A stretch of DNA of 64,000 nt from Natrialba asiatica DSM 12278 (GTDB lineage: Archaea > Halobacteriota > Halobacteria > Halobacteriales > Natrialbaceae), in NCBI RefSeq assembly GCF_000337555.1, contig NZ_AOIO01000017.1, positions 1 to 64,000 of the forward strand. The letters run 5' to 3'. Numbering within the stretch: position 1 is the first letter of the stretch; each line of letters opens with the position of its first letter. Under the pieces are notes generated by a model. The model saw only the letters and a list, made by a program, of their open reading frames with translations. It was not told the DNA's origin and did not search any database. Below, piece by piece: positions 25,074-34,049 of this stretch. A program made the position numbers and the translations under genes.

Positions 25074-25454
25074 ATGCACGGCCAGTACGTCTTCACGGTT
25101 CGCGTTCGACTCGAACCCGCGCAGCCGGCTATCTCGCTCGAACCCGGCAGTGAAACGACGACGGTTACCGTCCGCCGTGCGGCACCCGAACCGGGAACCG
25201 ATGGCTGGCGTTTCTTCCGCGACACGCTCTGGCGCGGCGAAGTTGCCGACGAGGCCCACGTCCGACGGCTCGCCGAAGACTGGCTCGATCTATCCGTTGA
25301 ATCGGCCTCGTTCAGCGAACTGCGAGTCGATACGGCGTACTTCGACGCCATGAAATCGGCCATCGCGGCCGACCTCGACGCGTTCAACGCTGAGACGGTC
25401 TCCGAAGTGCTCTCGAAGTACCTCGGCTCGAGTATCAGAGTGCAGGACGCATAG
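25074..25454 (+). CDS. LWR-salt family protein
   Basis: A 126-residue protein with the diagnostic WRFFRDTLWRGEVADE motif of the haloarchaeal LWR-salt family around residues 45-60. The N-terminus QYVFTVRVRLEPAQPAISLEP is beta-rich. Function is unknown. The frame is open upstream to 24909, and that part carries a CTGGAC repeat encoding Asp-Leu, but the ATG at 25074 (MHGQYVFTVRV) fits the family start. Confidence 0.85.
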   Translation: MHGQYVFTVRVRLEPAQPAISLEPGSETTTVTVRRAAPEPGTDGWRFFRDTLWRGEVADEAHVRRLAEDWLDLSVESASFSELRVDTAYFDAMKSAIAADLDAFNAETVSEVLSKYLGSSIRVQDA

Positions 25455-25570
25455 CCGATCACGCTGTGGGATTCCGACCTGTCGACTGCCACCGTGTCGA
25501 ATCGACGAGTCAGCAGTCGTTCACGAAATCGGTACACATTTACTCGCCACCCTCGTACGTTTGTGTCCCG

Positions 25571-26314
25571 ATGGTCACCGAGAACGAGTTCGAAGTCGAC
25601 GCTGCCTCCAGTTCCGCTTCCGCTGCCGCCTCTGCGGCCACCTCTGCATCCGCATCCGCCTCCGCATCTACATCCGCCTTCAACGCCGATGACGACTACG
25701 ACTTCTGGCTTCTCGATCTCGACGGCACACTCGTCGACGTCGAGTGGTCGTACACCCGGGGCGTCTTCGACCGGGTCGGCGATCGTCTCGGCCGCGAGTT
25801 CAGCGATCAGGAAGCGGATATCCTCTGGAGCGGCCTGACCGGGTCTCGCGACCGACAGCTGCTCGAGTGGGGAGTCGATCCAGAGACGTTCTGGGAGGCC
25901 TTCCACGCGGAGGAGGACCCGTTGGTCCGCGCCGAACAGACCTATCTTCACGAAGACGCTGCGTTCGTCGCCGAACTCGACGCGCCGGTCGGGCTGGTCA
26001 CGCACTGTCAGGAGTTCCTCTGTGAACCCGTCCTCGACCACGTCGGCATTCGGGACTGGTTCGATGCGCGACTGTGCTGTACCGAACAGACGGGCTGGAA
26101 GCCGGATCCGCAGCCGGTTCAGCAGGTGATGGACGACCTCGGCGTCGGGGAGAACGGCCACCTGGGCGTGCTCGCGGGCGACGGCGCAAGCGACGTGGGC
26201 GCGGCCTGGAACGCCGGTCTCGACGCCATTCACGTCGAACGGGTCGGCCACGACCGCCGTGGTCGGTGCGTCCTCGGTGACTATCGCGTCGAGTCGTTCG
26301 ATGAACTCTTCTAG
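25571..26314 (+). CDS. HAD-superfamily hydrolase
   Basis: A 247-residue phosphatase-like HAD protein. Motif I is WLLDLDGTLVDVEW near residue 40, motif II is GLVTHCQEF, motif III Lys is in KPDPQPVQQVM, and motif IV is GVLAGDGASDVGAAWNAG. The cap insertion suggests subclass I (phosphoglycolate phosphatase-like). Between the start and motif I lies a Ser-Ala low-complexity stretch of about 25 residues made from a six-base repeat (TCCGCN). The ATG at 25571 is used; upstream sequence to 25466 is not protein-like. Confidence 0.85.
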   Translation: MVTENEFEVDAASSSASAAASAATSASASASASTSAFNADDDYDFWLLDLDGTLVDVEWSYTRGVFDRVGDRLGREFSDQEADILWSGLTGSRDRQLLEWGVDPETFWEAFHAEEDPLVRAEQTYLHEDAAFVAELDAPVGLVTHCQEFLCEPVLDHVGIRDWFDARLCCTEQTGWKPDPQPVQQVMDDLGVGENGHLGVLAGDGASDVGAAWNAGLDAIHVERVGHDRRGRCVLGDYRVESFDELF

Positions 26315-26389
26315 ACGCTCAGCGGGTGAGCGGTGCAGGGGTAGTGGCGTGACATTCGAGTCCGGCTATTGTCGGAAGACGGTGCCAGT

Positions 26390-26492
26390 ATCGGGTCCTG
26401 GGCCCGACTACGGTTGCAATTACGGCCACGACTACGATTGCGATTACGAATCCGGCTGCAATTACCACTCCAACGACGACTACGATTGTTCG
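26390..26492. repeat. Degenerate hexanucleotide repeat tract between convergent genes
   Basis: Units related to TACGAT / TACGGC / TGCAAT recur about ten times between the HAD gene and the convergent HTH gene (for example CGACTACGATTGCGATTACG). In every frame the translation is an odd Asp/Tyr/Cys/Asn string, so it is treated as noncoding microsatellite-like DNA. Its last bases overlap the end of the HTH gene. Confidence 0.5.
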
Positions 26493-27127
26493 ACATGCTG
26501 TAACTCCTCGTTGACCAGCGTTTCGTACGCACGGCGGAACCGCTCGGAGAGCGCCTGATGGGAGATGTCGAGTTCGTCTGCTAACTCCTCCATCGAGATC
26601 CGCCGCGGAATTTCGAAGTATCCGTACTCGAGTGCCGCCTCCAGCGCCTCGTGTTGTTCGGGTGTCAGCCGCGTCTCTCCGCTTTCCGAGTCGGCAACGT
26701 CGGTGATTCGCCGGAGGTCGACATTGATCCCCATTTCCTTGAGCCGATCATAGGCCTGCGTCAGCGTCTCTCGGTTGCGGAACCGAACTCTGGCTTGCCA
26801 CCAGCCGTCGGTCCCCCACATTTCGAGGAGTGACCCGCCGTCGATAAGCAATTCTTCACACAACTGGTCGGTTCCCGCTCCGTCGGTGAACTCGACGTCG
26901 AACAGTAGTCTGGAGTCCGATTCGACGAGCAGATCGTACTCGATTACGGCTGGATCCACGTCGAACGCACCCGCTGCTCGCTCTCGATCGACACCCGCAA
27001 CCCAAAGGCAGGGTCGGGTCTTCGAGACCGATGACTCGAGTTCGACAGTGATCTCAGGGGCGTGCTCGAACGCGGTCACGAGGGTCGTCTCAGTGGCTGG
27101 AAGCCGAAGCTCGGCTATCGTCGACAT
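26480..27127 (-). CDS. Bacterio-opsin-activator type HTH regulator
   Basis: A 215-residue regulator. The C-terminal 60 residues are a bat-type HTH_10 domain: LTPEQHEALEAALEYGYFEI, then ISMEELADELDISHQALSER. The N-terminal 150 residues are the usual alpha/beta sensor region of this haloarchaeal group and contain FRNRETLTQAYDRLKEMGI. Its target is unknown. The ATG at 27127 is chosen; the codon before it is GTG in frame. Confidence 0.85.
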   Translation of the reverse strand: MSTIAELRLPATETTLVTAFEHAPEITVELESSVSKTRPCLWVAGVDRERAAGAFDVDPAVIEYDLLVESDSRLLFDVEFTDGAGTDQLCEELLIDGGSLLEMWGTDGWWQARVRFRNRETLTQAYDRLKEMGINVDLRRITDVADSESGETRLTPEQHEALEAALEYGYFEIPRRISMEELADELDISHQALSERFRRAYETLVNEELQHVEQS

Positions 27128-27205
27128 CACGCTATGTACAGCACCATCCCCTAAAAATCGCTGTTCAGGCTACCCTGACTGTCTCGTTTGGGAACGTGCG
27201 GCCAG

Positions 27206-29140
27206 TTACGCGCCCTCGTTCGAGGTCTCCGCAAGCGCCGTCTCGAGTTCACGAACGCTCGCCTTCGCCGTCCGATCCGGGTTCGCAAACACTCGCACCG
27301 ACTGCTCACCGAGCGGGATGAACTCGAGCGAGAGGTGATCCGCCGTCTCGCGCAGTCCGAGGGCGGCGTCGGCCTCGCCTGCAATGACCGTTCGTGCGGG
27401 GCTCTCGTGGGCGCGGAGGCCGAGGTCGTATCCGGTGATCGATTCGGCGAGTTCGCGTTGCCCCGCGCCGCGGTCATCGGCGAGTCCGGCGAGTGCCCGT
27501 TCGAGACTAACCCGAAGGCCGGAATCGCTGGTGCGGTTGACGAACTGGAGGTCGCGGTCGACCAGATCCGAGAGGCCCTCGATTTCGTCGGGGTTGCCGG
27601 GTCGGACGACCAGCCCCCACTCGCGAGTCCAGCCGCCGAGTTCGGTTGCGTCGGTGTCGCGCTCGATCGGGCCGGCGGTGACGGCCACGTCCGGAACGCC
27701 GTCGCGGAGTCGGCGGAGACCGGGACGGGAGCCGACCGGGAGGTAGCGGGGGTTCTCCAGGTGATCGAGGAGACGGTTGAGCGTCGGGTCGTCCTCGCCG
27801 ACGCCGAGGAGCGTCGGCGGGCGAACATCGGGTGAGAACAACCGAACGCGGACCGATTCGCCCGCTTCGAGGTAGTCCGTTTCGGGGCCGACCTCGACGA
27901 CGCCGTCGGCCTGGGCGAGGCTGGTCGTTGCGCCGCTGCCTTTGTCGACGGGATAGACGAGGGGGGTGTTGTCGCTGTCGTCCACGCTCGAGGCTGCGTC
28001 GCCGTCGCCTTCCGCGTTGGGTCCGCGTTGGACGAGACCCACGGGCATCAGGCGAAGCCGTCCCTCCCCGTAGCGTTCCTCGCGACCCATTCGACCGGTG
28101 ACGGTCGCCGATTCCGGCTCGGGAACCCCCGCGGCCTCGCGGATCGCGGGTGCGACGAACGTTCGAAAGACCATCATCGCGGAGACGGGGTAGCCGGGGA
28201 GGCCGACGTACGCGGAGTCGGCTAGCCGCCCGACGAGCATCGGTTTGCCCGGTTTGACGCTGACCCCGTGAAGAAGGAGTTCGCCCTGCTCTTCGATGAC
28301 CCGGTAGATGACGTCGACCGCGCTCGCGCTGGTCGACCCCGAGGAGAGCACGAGATCGCACTCCGCGGCGGCGTCTCGAAGGACGCGCTCCATTTCGTCC
28401 TGCTCGTCGCCGGCGTGGGGATAGAGGACGGCCTCCCCGCCGGCATCCTCGACGCCGGCGGCGATCGTGTAACTGTTGACGTCGTAGATCTCGCCGCGGT
28501 CGCTGTCGAGTTCGTCGCCGGGCCGGACGAGTTCGTCGCCGGTGGAGACGATGCCGACCCGCGGTTTACTGCGGACGGGGACCTCGTCGATACCCAGCGC
28601 GGAGAGGAGTCCGATGTCCCGCGGCGTGATCCGTGTGCCGGGGCCGAGCGCGCGCTCGCCGGCGGCGACGTCCGCGCCGGCGAACATGACGTTGTCGCCG
28701 GGGGCGACGGCGGTGCGGACGAGGAGGGGTGTCCGCTCGCCGTCGTTGCTGCCGGTGTTGTCGACGGTGTCGGTTCGTTCGACGGGAACCATCGCGTCCG
28801 CTCCGTCGGGCATCACCGCGCCGGTCGAGATTTCGACCGCCTGGCCGGCCTCGAGTTCGACCGCGGGTTCCTCCCCGGCGTGGACCGAGCCGACGACCTC
28901 GAGTGCGGCGGGATCGGCCTCGTCGGCCCCGAACGTGTCCCGCGCGGTGAGCGCGTAGCCGTCCAGGCTCGCTCGGTCGAAGCCCGGCACGTCGAGTTCG
29001 GCGTCGAGCCGTGCGACGAGGGTGCGGCCGCGAGCGTCCGTCAGCGGGACGCGCTCGATGCCGCCCTCGAGCGATAGCGAGTCGATCGCCTCGCGCGCCT
29101 CGGCCGGCGAGGCGAGATCGCGAAACTCCTTGCGGTTCAT
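27206..29140 (-). CDS. moeA: Molybdopterin molybdenumtransferase MoeA fused to a PBP-like domain
   Basis: A 644-residue protein. Residues about 1-410 are MoeA, which inserts molybdate into adenylated molybdopterin: FDRASLDGYALTARDTFGAD, ISTGAVMPDGADAMVPVE, GIVSTGDELV and SSGSTSASAVDVIYRVIEEQ, then VKPGKPMLVGRL. From about 430 to the end is a periplasmic-binding-protein-like domain (LRDGVPDVAVTAGPIERD, FVNRTSDSGLRVSLERALAG) of the kind fused to MoeA in archaea and thought to sense molybdate or tungstate. A second MoeA is encoded just upstream, 67 bases apart on the same strand. Confidence 0.92.
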   Translation of the reverse strand: MNRKEFRDLASPAEAREAIDSLSLEGGIERVPLTDARGRTLVARLDAELDVPGFDRASLDGYALTARDTFGADEADPAALEVVGSVHAGEEPAVELEAGQAVEISTGAVMPDGADAMVPVERTDTVDNTGSNDGERTPLLVRTAVAPGDNVMFAGADVAAGERALGPGTRITPRDIGLLSALGIDEVPVRSKPRVGIVSTGDELVRPGDELDSDRGEIYDVNSYTIAAGVEDAGGEAVLYPHAGDEQDEMERVLRDAAAECDLVLSSGSTSASAVDVIYRVIEEQGELLLHGVSVKPGKPMLVGRLADSAYVGLPGYPVSAMMVFRTFVAPAIREAAGVPEPESATVTGRMGREERYGEGRLRLMPVGLVQRGPNAEGDGDAASSVDDSDNTPLVYPVDKGSGATTSLAQADGVVEVGPETDYLEAGESVRVRLFSPDVRPPTLLGVGEDDPTLNRLLDHLENPRYLPVGSRPGLRRLRDGVPDVAVTAGPIERDTDATELGGWTREWGLVVRPGNPDEIEGLSDLVDRDLQFVNRTSDSGLRVSLERALAGLADDRGAGQRELAESITGYDLGLRAHESPARTVIAGEADAALGLRETADHLSLEFIPLGEQSVRVFANPDRTAKASVRELETALAETSNEGA

Positions 29141-29207
29141 AGCGGTCCTTCGCGCGCGGACGGTAAAAACGTCGGTCCGTCGGTCGGTCTGTCGATCGCG
29201 GCGCTCC

Positions 29208-30524
29208 TTACGGATGAGATTCCCAGTTCTCCACCGCGACCGTCTCGCCCGCCGGAATCCCCTCGCGGTCGTCCGGAACGACGACCCAGCCGTCCGCGAG
29301 CGCGACGCTCGAGAGCACGCCCGACCCGCTGGCCCGCGTCGGCGTCGCGGCGACCGCGGGTTCGTCCGCGCCCGGTTCGTCGTCGCGTCGCGACAACTGA
29401 ACTCGGGCGAACGTTCGCGTTCCGGGTTCGCTCGGGATCTTGCGCTCGAGACGGGCCTGGGTCGTCGGATGCGGGTCGGGATCAGTTCCCTCGAACCAAC
29501 GCAGCGCCGGCCGGAGGAACTGCACGGCGTTGACGATACAGGCGACGGGATATCCCGGTAGCGCGAGGACGGGCGTGTCCTCGACGACGCCGAGACAGAC
29601 CGGGTGGCCGGGCTTGAGACCGACGCCGTGGACGAGGACCTCGCCGATGTCGTCGATCACCTCCGGGAGGAGGTCGCGTTCGCCGACGGAGGAGCCGCCG
29701 GTCGTCACTACGATATCCTTCGTCAGATCGCGCTCGATGGCGACCCGCAACGAGTCGGCATCGTCGGTGACGACGCTGCGGTAGGTCGCCCGCCCGCCCC
29801 ATCTGTCGACCAGCCGCGAGACGGTGAGGCCGTTCGTCTCGATAACCTCTCCCGGCCCCGGATCGCGCTCGACGAGTTCTTCGCCGGTCGGGATCACGCC
29901 GACGGTCGGCGGCCGGGAGACGGTGACCTCACGCCGGCCGACCGACCGCAGGAGGCCGAGGTCCGACGGGCGAAGCCGGTGACCCGCGTCGTAGAGGTGC
30001 TGGTTCGCGTCGACGTCCTCGCCGACCGGCGCGACGTTTTCTCCCTCGGCGACGGCGTCCGTCACCTCGAGTTCGGCCGCGGAGTCGAACTCGTCGACGT
30101 GTTCGATCATCACGACGGCGTCGGCGCCGTCGGGGAGGGCGCTGCCGGTGTGGACGCGAGCGGCGGTTCCGGGCGTAACGGTCGCAGTCGGTGCGGTTCC
30201 ATCGTCGCCCCCGCTACCATCAGCGTCGTCGGCGACGCGGAGCAGTTCGGGCGAGCGGTCGCTGGAACCGAAGGTGTCCGCGGCGCGGACGGCGTAGCCG
30301 TCCATCGCGGCGCGCTCGTAGTGGGGGACGTTCCGATCGGCCGTGATGGGGGTTGCAAGCACTCGGCCGTCGGCGGTTTCGAGGGGAACCTGTTCCGTCC
30401 CGGTGAGCGGCCCGTCACCGTCCTGGCGCGCCGCGACGGCTTCCCTGAGCGTCTCCGTGGCCTCGTCGACCGGGATCCGGACCTTGAACCCGGCCGTCGT
30501 GCGATCGTGATCGGCTCCGTTCAT
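29208..30524 (-). CDS. moeA: Molybdopterin molybdenumtransferase MoeA, single-domain paralogue
   Basis: A 438-residue MoeA without the PBP-like domain. Key motifs are YERAAMDGYAVRAADTFG, HTGSALPDGADAVVMIEHVD, GVIPTGEELVERDPGPGE and VTTGGSSVGERDLLPEV, then GLKPGHPVCLGV. Two MoeA paralogues are usual in archaea and may separate molybdenum from tungsten loading or handle different ligation steps. The ATG at 30524 (MNGADHDRTTAG) is preferred to an upstream in-frame codon at 30578. Probably cotranscribed with the PBP-fused paralogue. Confidence 0.92.
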   Translation of the reverse strand: MNGADHDRTTAGFKVRIPVDEATETLREAVAARQDGDGPLTGTEQVPLETADGRVLATPITADRNVPHYERAAMDGYAVRAADTFGSSDRSPELLRVADDADGSGGDDGTAPTATVTPGTAARVHTGSALPDGADAVVMIEHVDEFDSAAELEVTDAVAEGENVAPVGEDVDANQHLYDAGHRLRPSDLGLLRSVGRREVTVSRPPTVGVIPTGEELVERDPGPGEVIETNGLTVSRLVDRWGGRATYRSVVTDDADSLRVAIERDLTKDIVVTTGGSSVGERDLLPEVIDDIGEVLVHGVGLKPGHPVCLGVVEDTPVLALPGYPVACIVNAVQFLRPALRWFEGTDPDPHPTTQARLERKIPSEPGTRTFARVQLSRRDDEPGADEPAVAATPTRASGSGVLSSVALADGWVVVPDDREGIPAGETVAVENWESHP

Positions 30525-30694
30525 ACTCGAACGCGGGTTGCGGGACGGCAAAAGCGTAGGGGACGACGCGGTCGTCACGGCTCCGGCGCTACCGATTTCG
30601 ATCCTGGGTTCGGATCTGGACCGGCGCCCTGGACGCCGCTCGCGCGATGACCGCTACCGCGGGCTTTTTCGTATCGGCGTTCGAACCTGTATCT

Positions 30695-31207
30695 ATGCCA
30701 GCGCTCCGCGACGCCCTGCGGGATCTCACCGAGGACGTCTTCTTCGATCTGCTCGAGAGCGACGAGGCGTATCTGCTCGTTCTTGACGTGCCGGGAATCA
30801 CGGCTGATTCGCTCAGTTGGGCGGTCGAAGACGGTCGTCTCTCGATCACCGGGCAACGCGCGAAAGCCGTTCCGGACGACTATCACTATCTCGAGGAGAA
30901 CCGCTCGCTGTTCCTCGATGTCGACCTGCCGGTTCCCGACGAGGTCCGTGCGGCCGATGTCGAGGCGAACGCGGTCGTCGAGCGTGGCGTCCTGGAGTTG
31001 ACCCTTCCCAAAAGCGAACCGGGGAGCGAAGAGACCACGATCGACATTATCGAGACGAATACTGCGGAGGATGAGAACGGAGAGTCCGCCTCAGAGGCTG
31101 ACGCAGGGACACCGTCGAATAGCACCACCGATACTGATACCGATACCGACACAGACACCGACATCGACACCAATACCGACACGGATACCGGCACTAACCC
31201 GAGGTGA
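30695..31207 (+). CDS. Hsp20 / alpha-crystallin family small heat-shock protein
   Basis: A 170-residue chaperone. The alpha-crystallin core runs from about residue 25 to 110: LLVLDVPGITADSLSWAVED, the LSITGQRAK strand, FLDVDLPVPDEV and the RGVLELTLPKS end. It lacks a clear C-terminal I-x-I; instead the last 40 residues are an Asp-Thr repeat from a six-base tandem repeat (GATACC-like units), probably disordered. The ATG at 30695 (MPALRDALRDLTED) is used. The stop TGA at 31205-31207 is followed directly, in the same frame, by the ABC1 kinase coding sequence. Confidence 0.85.
   Translation: MPALRDALRDLTEDVFFDLLESDEAYLLVLDVPGITADSLSWAVEDGRLSITGQRAKAVPDDYHYLEENRSLFLDVDLPVPDEVRAADVEANAVVERGVLELTLPKSEPGSEETTIDIIETNTAEDENGESASEADAGTPSNSTTDTDTDTDTDTDIDTNTDTDTGTNPR
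31125..31200. repeat. Hexanucleotide tandem repeat inside the Hsp20 gene
   Basis: About twelve units of a degenerate GAYACC/GACACC hexamer encode the Asp-Thr C-terminal tail. Similar tracts occur near 73-97, 16110-16150, 24995-25030 and 25610-25690. Confidence 0.6.
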
Positions 31208-31213
31208 CCGAGA

Positions 31214-32908
31214 CTGGTCTCCCTCCGTGCGTACAAACGGTTCGTCCTCGTCGCCTGGCAGTTCCTGCCCCTGCTCCTCGCGTATGCACGAGACCGCCAC
31301 CGATTCCTCCTCTTTGGCCGCTCCCGGTCGGTCGCCCCCGAAACGCGCCGCCATCGGGCGTCCATCCTCCTCGAGTCGCTCCTGACGCTCGGGCCAACGT
31401 TCATCAAACTCGGCCAGTTGCTCTCGACCCGCCCCGACGTGCTCCCGCCCGAGTACATCGACGAACTCGCCGCACTGCAGGACGAAGTCCCGCCCGCAGA
31501 GTGGGAGAAAGCCCGTGCAGTTATCGAGGCCGAACTCGGACCGGTCGACGAACAGTTCGACTCCTTCGACACGGCGGCGATAAGCGGTGCGAGCCTCGGA
31601 CAGGTCTATCGGGCGCAACTTCATTCGGAAACGGTCGCCGCCCGCGACGACGACGTTCGCGAGGTCGCGGTCAAGGTCCGCCGCCCCGACATCGAAGAAC
31701 TGGTCGAAGCCGACCTGCGCGTGATCCGCTGGTCGCTGCCGCTCATCCTGTTCTTCGTCGACGAATCTCGGGCCTTCTCGCTCGAAAACCTCGCCGACGA
31801 GTTCTCGAAGACGATCCGCGAGGAGATGGATTACGAGCGCGAAGCCGAGATGCTCGCGGAGATCCGCGGCAACTTCGCCGGCGACGACCGCTACCGGATT
31901 CCCGCCGTCATCGAGAGTCACTCCGAGCCGCGAGTGCTGACGATGGAACGCATTCCAGGGACGAAGATCAACGACGTCGCTGAACTCGAGCGGAAGGGAA
32001 TCGACCGCAGCACGATCGCGGAAAATCTCCAGTGGGCGTACATGCAGATGATCATGGACGACGGCGTCTTTCACGCCGATCCGCATCCGGGCAACCTCGC
32101 GGTGACCGACGAGGGGCGGATCGTCTTCTACGACTTCGGCATGTCCGGCCGGGTCGACGACTTCGTCCGGGAGAAGATCATCGAGTTCTACATCGCCGTC
32201 GCCAACCAGGATATCGACGGCATTCTCGACGCGCTGATCGAGATCGGCACGCTCTCTCCCGATGCGGATCGCGGCGTGATGGCCGAAGTGATGGAGATCG
32301 CGATCCAGGACGCCCGCGGCGAAGACGTCGAACAGTATCGCGTCAACCAGATCGTCGGTCAGATCGAGGACTCGATCTACGTGTTTCCGTTCCGGTTGCC
32401 GAAGAACCTCGCGCTCGTCCTGCGAGTCGCGACCGTCGTGGAGGGCGTCTGCGTCACCCTCGATGAGGATTTCGACTTCATCGAGACCGCGACTGACTAC
32501 CTCACCGAACAAGGGTATCGCGAGGAAACCGCCCGGCAGTACGCCGCCGAAACCGCGGGTCAGATCCGTCGGAGCGGTGAGTCACTGACCCGGATCGCCC
32601 CGAAGGTCGAGCGGACGCTCGATCGACTCGACCGGGACGATCTGTACGTTCGCGTCGGTGTCGAGGATTCGGGTAACGTCTTCGATCAACTCGCAAAGCA
32701 GCTGATCTACGGCATGTTGTTGACGATGGCGCTGTTCTCGATGGGCGTCCTCTATGCTCTCGAAGCCCCGTGGGCTGCAGTCGTCGCTGCGATCTTCGCG
32801 TTCGTGCTTTCGATCCAACTCTATCGGACGTTCCGCGAGTCACGGTCCATTCAAGCAAAACCGCAGTTTACCAGGCAGAACCTCCGACAGCGCCAGCGTG
32901 AGAAGTGA
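31214..32908 (+). CDS. ABC1 / UbiB family atypical protein kinase
   Basis: A membrane-associated kinase-like protein of about 564 residues. Family motifs are LTLGPTFIKLGQLLSTRPDV (the KxGQ motif), VAVKVRRPDIEELVEADL, GVFHADPHPGNLAV and IVFYDFGMSGRV; two membrane helices near the C-terminus (LLTMALFSMGVLYALEAPW) complete the domain. Related proteins act in ubiquinone-type lipid metabolism. The conserved N-terminus (LVSLRAYKRFVLVAWQFLP) has no ATG, GTG or TTG in frame: it begins at a CTG at 31214, or at a GTG (31204) that would need a one-base frameshift. The first standard in-frame codon is TTG at 31418, which would cut off the KxGQ motif. Confidence 0.82.
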   Translation: MVSLRAYKRFVLVAWQFLPLLLAYARDRHRFLLFGRSRSVAPETRRHRASILLESLLTLGPTFIKLGQLLSTRPDVLPPEYIDELAALQDEVPPAEWEKARAVIEAELGPVDEQFDSFDTAAISGASLGQVYRAQLHSETVAARDDDVREVAVKVRRPDIEELVEADLRVIRWSLPLILFFVDESRAFSLENLADEFSKTIREEMDYEREAEMLAEIRGNFAGDDRYRIPAVIESHSEPRVLTMERIPGTKINDVAELERKGIDRSTIAENLQWAYMQMIMDDGVFHADPHPGNLAVTDEGRIVFYDFGMSGRVDDFVREKIIEFYIAVANQDIDGILDALIEIGTLSPDADRGVMAEVMEIAIQDARGEDVEQYRVNQIVGQIEDSIYVFPFRLPKNLALVLRVATVVEGVCVTLDEDFDFIETATDYLTEQGYREETARQYAAETAGQIRRSGESLTRIAPKVERTLDRLDRDDLYVRVGVEDSGNVFDQLAKQLIYGMLLTMALFSMGVLYALEAPWAAVVAAIFAFVLSIQLYRTFRESRSIQAKPQFTRQNLRQRQREK

Positions 32909-32966
32909 CGACGGGAACGAGAGGAACGGGCAAACGTACTTTCCGCTGGCCGGTGAGGCCCATCCC

Positions 32967-34049
32967 ATGGATCTGCAGACAGCGGCCGACAACCTCGCCG
33001 ATCTCCCGCTCTCGATCGACGACGCGACCACCGACAGACTATCGCGGGAGACCTCGAGCGAGTTCACCCGCGTCACGACGGAGTTCACGCTCACCGGTGC
33101 CGGCGAGTCCGGCGCTGGCGAGTCAGGCGTCGGCGAGGACGTGACCTACGAGGCCGACGACCACCACACGCTCGCCGAGCACGGGCTTCCCGATTTGACC
33201 GGCGAGTTCACGTTCGGAGAGTTCTCCCAGCGACTCGCCGATCTCGATCTGTTTCCGACCGCTCCGGACCGCGAGGTGTTCCGAAACTACCGCCGCTGGG
33301 GCCTCGAGAGCGCGGCCCTCGACCTCGCGCTGCGACAGGCCGAGACGACGCTCGCGAGCGAACTCGATCGGTCGCGCGACCCCGTCCGATTCGTCACCAG
33401 CACCCGGCTCGGCGAGCCGCCGACGACGGACCGACTCGAGCAACTGCGCGAACGGGTTCCCGGGATCGAGTTCAAACTCGACCCGACTACGACGTGGGAT
33501 CGAGAACTCGTCACCCGCCTGGGTGAGACGGTCGGCGCCGACGCAGTGCAGATCCTCGACCTCAAGGGCCAGTACGCGGGCACCGCCGTCGACGCCCCCG
33601 CTGACCCGGCGCTGTATGAACTCGTCCTCGAGTCGTTTCCCGACGCCGTCATCGAGGACCCCGCGCTGACCGACGAGACGGAATCGCTGTTCGAGGAGTC
33701 GGCCGTCCGCGAGCGCGTGTCCTGGGACGCACCGATTCACGGCGTGTCGGATATCGAAGCGCTTCCCTGGGAGCCCGAGTGGTTGAACGTCAAACCGTCC
33801 CGATTCGGCTCGGTCGAATCGCTGCTCGGGACGGTCGCCTACTGCGAGGAACGCGATATCAGCATGTACGGCGGCGGTCAGTTCGAACTCGGCGTCGGCC
33901 GCGGCCACGTCCAGTTGCTCGCCTCGCTTTGCTACCCGGCGACGCCAAACGATGTCGCACCGGGTGCGTACAACGATCCCACCGTCGGGGACGGCCTGCC
34001 ACCGAGTCCGCTCGAACCGCCCGCCGCTTCCGCCGGGTTTCGGTGGTGA
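32967..34049 (+). CDS. Enolase-superfamily-like protein
   Basis: A 360-residue acidic protein. The C-terminal two-thirds resembles an enolase-superfamily barrel: FKLDPTTTWDRELV (barrel Lys), QILDLKGQY, VIEDPALTDE (metal-binding acidic residues), WLNVKPSRFGSV (second Lys) and MYGGGQFELGVGRGHVQLLA at the barrel end. The N-terminal 100 residues form the capping region and include a Gly-Glu-Ser repeat. Substrate is unknown. The ATG at 32967 (MDLQTAADNLADLP) is used; the longer frame from 32754 overlaps the ABC1 gene. Confidence 0.75.
   Translation: MDLQTAADNLADLPLSIDDATTDRLSRETSSEFTRVTTEFTLTGAGESGAGESGVGEDVTYEADDHHTLAEHGLPDLTGEFTFGEFSQRLADLDLFPTAPDREVFRNYRRWGLESAALDLALRQAETTLASELDRSRDPVRFVTSTRLGEPPTTDRLEQLRERVPGIEFKLDPTTTWDRELVTRLGETVGADAVQILDLKGQYAGTAVDAPADPALYELVLESFPDAVIEDPALTDETESLFEESAVRERVSWDAPIHGVSDIEALPWEPEWLNVKPSRFGSVESLLGTVAYCEERDISMYGGGQFELGVGRGHVQLLASLCYPATPNDVAPGAYNDPTVGDGLPPSPLEPPAASAGFRW

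Noticed and set aside
26390-26492. Possible Cys/Tyr-rich small protein
   Set aside because: The translation arises from a degenerate six-base repeat and differs from any known protein; no ribosome-entry or promoter signal fits.
31091-32512. Minus-strand open frame of 473 codons opposite the ABC1 kinase
   Set aside because: Antisense shadow of the kinase domain; no independent motif.
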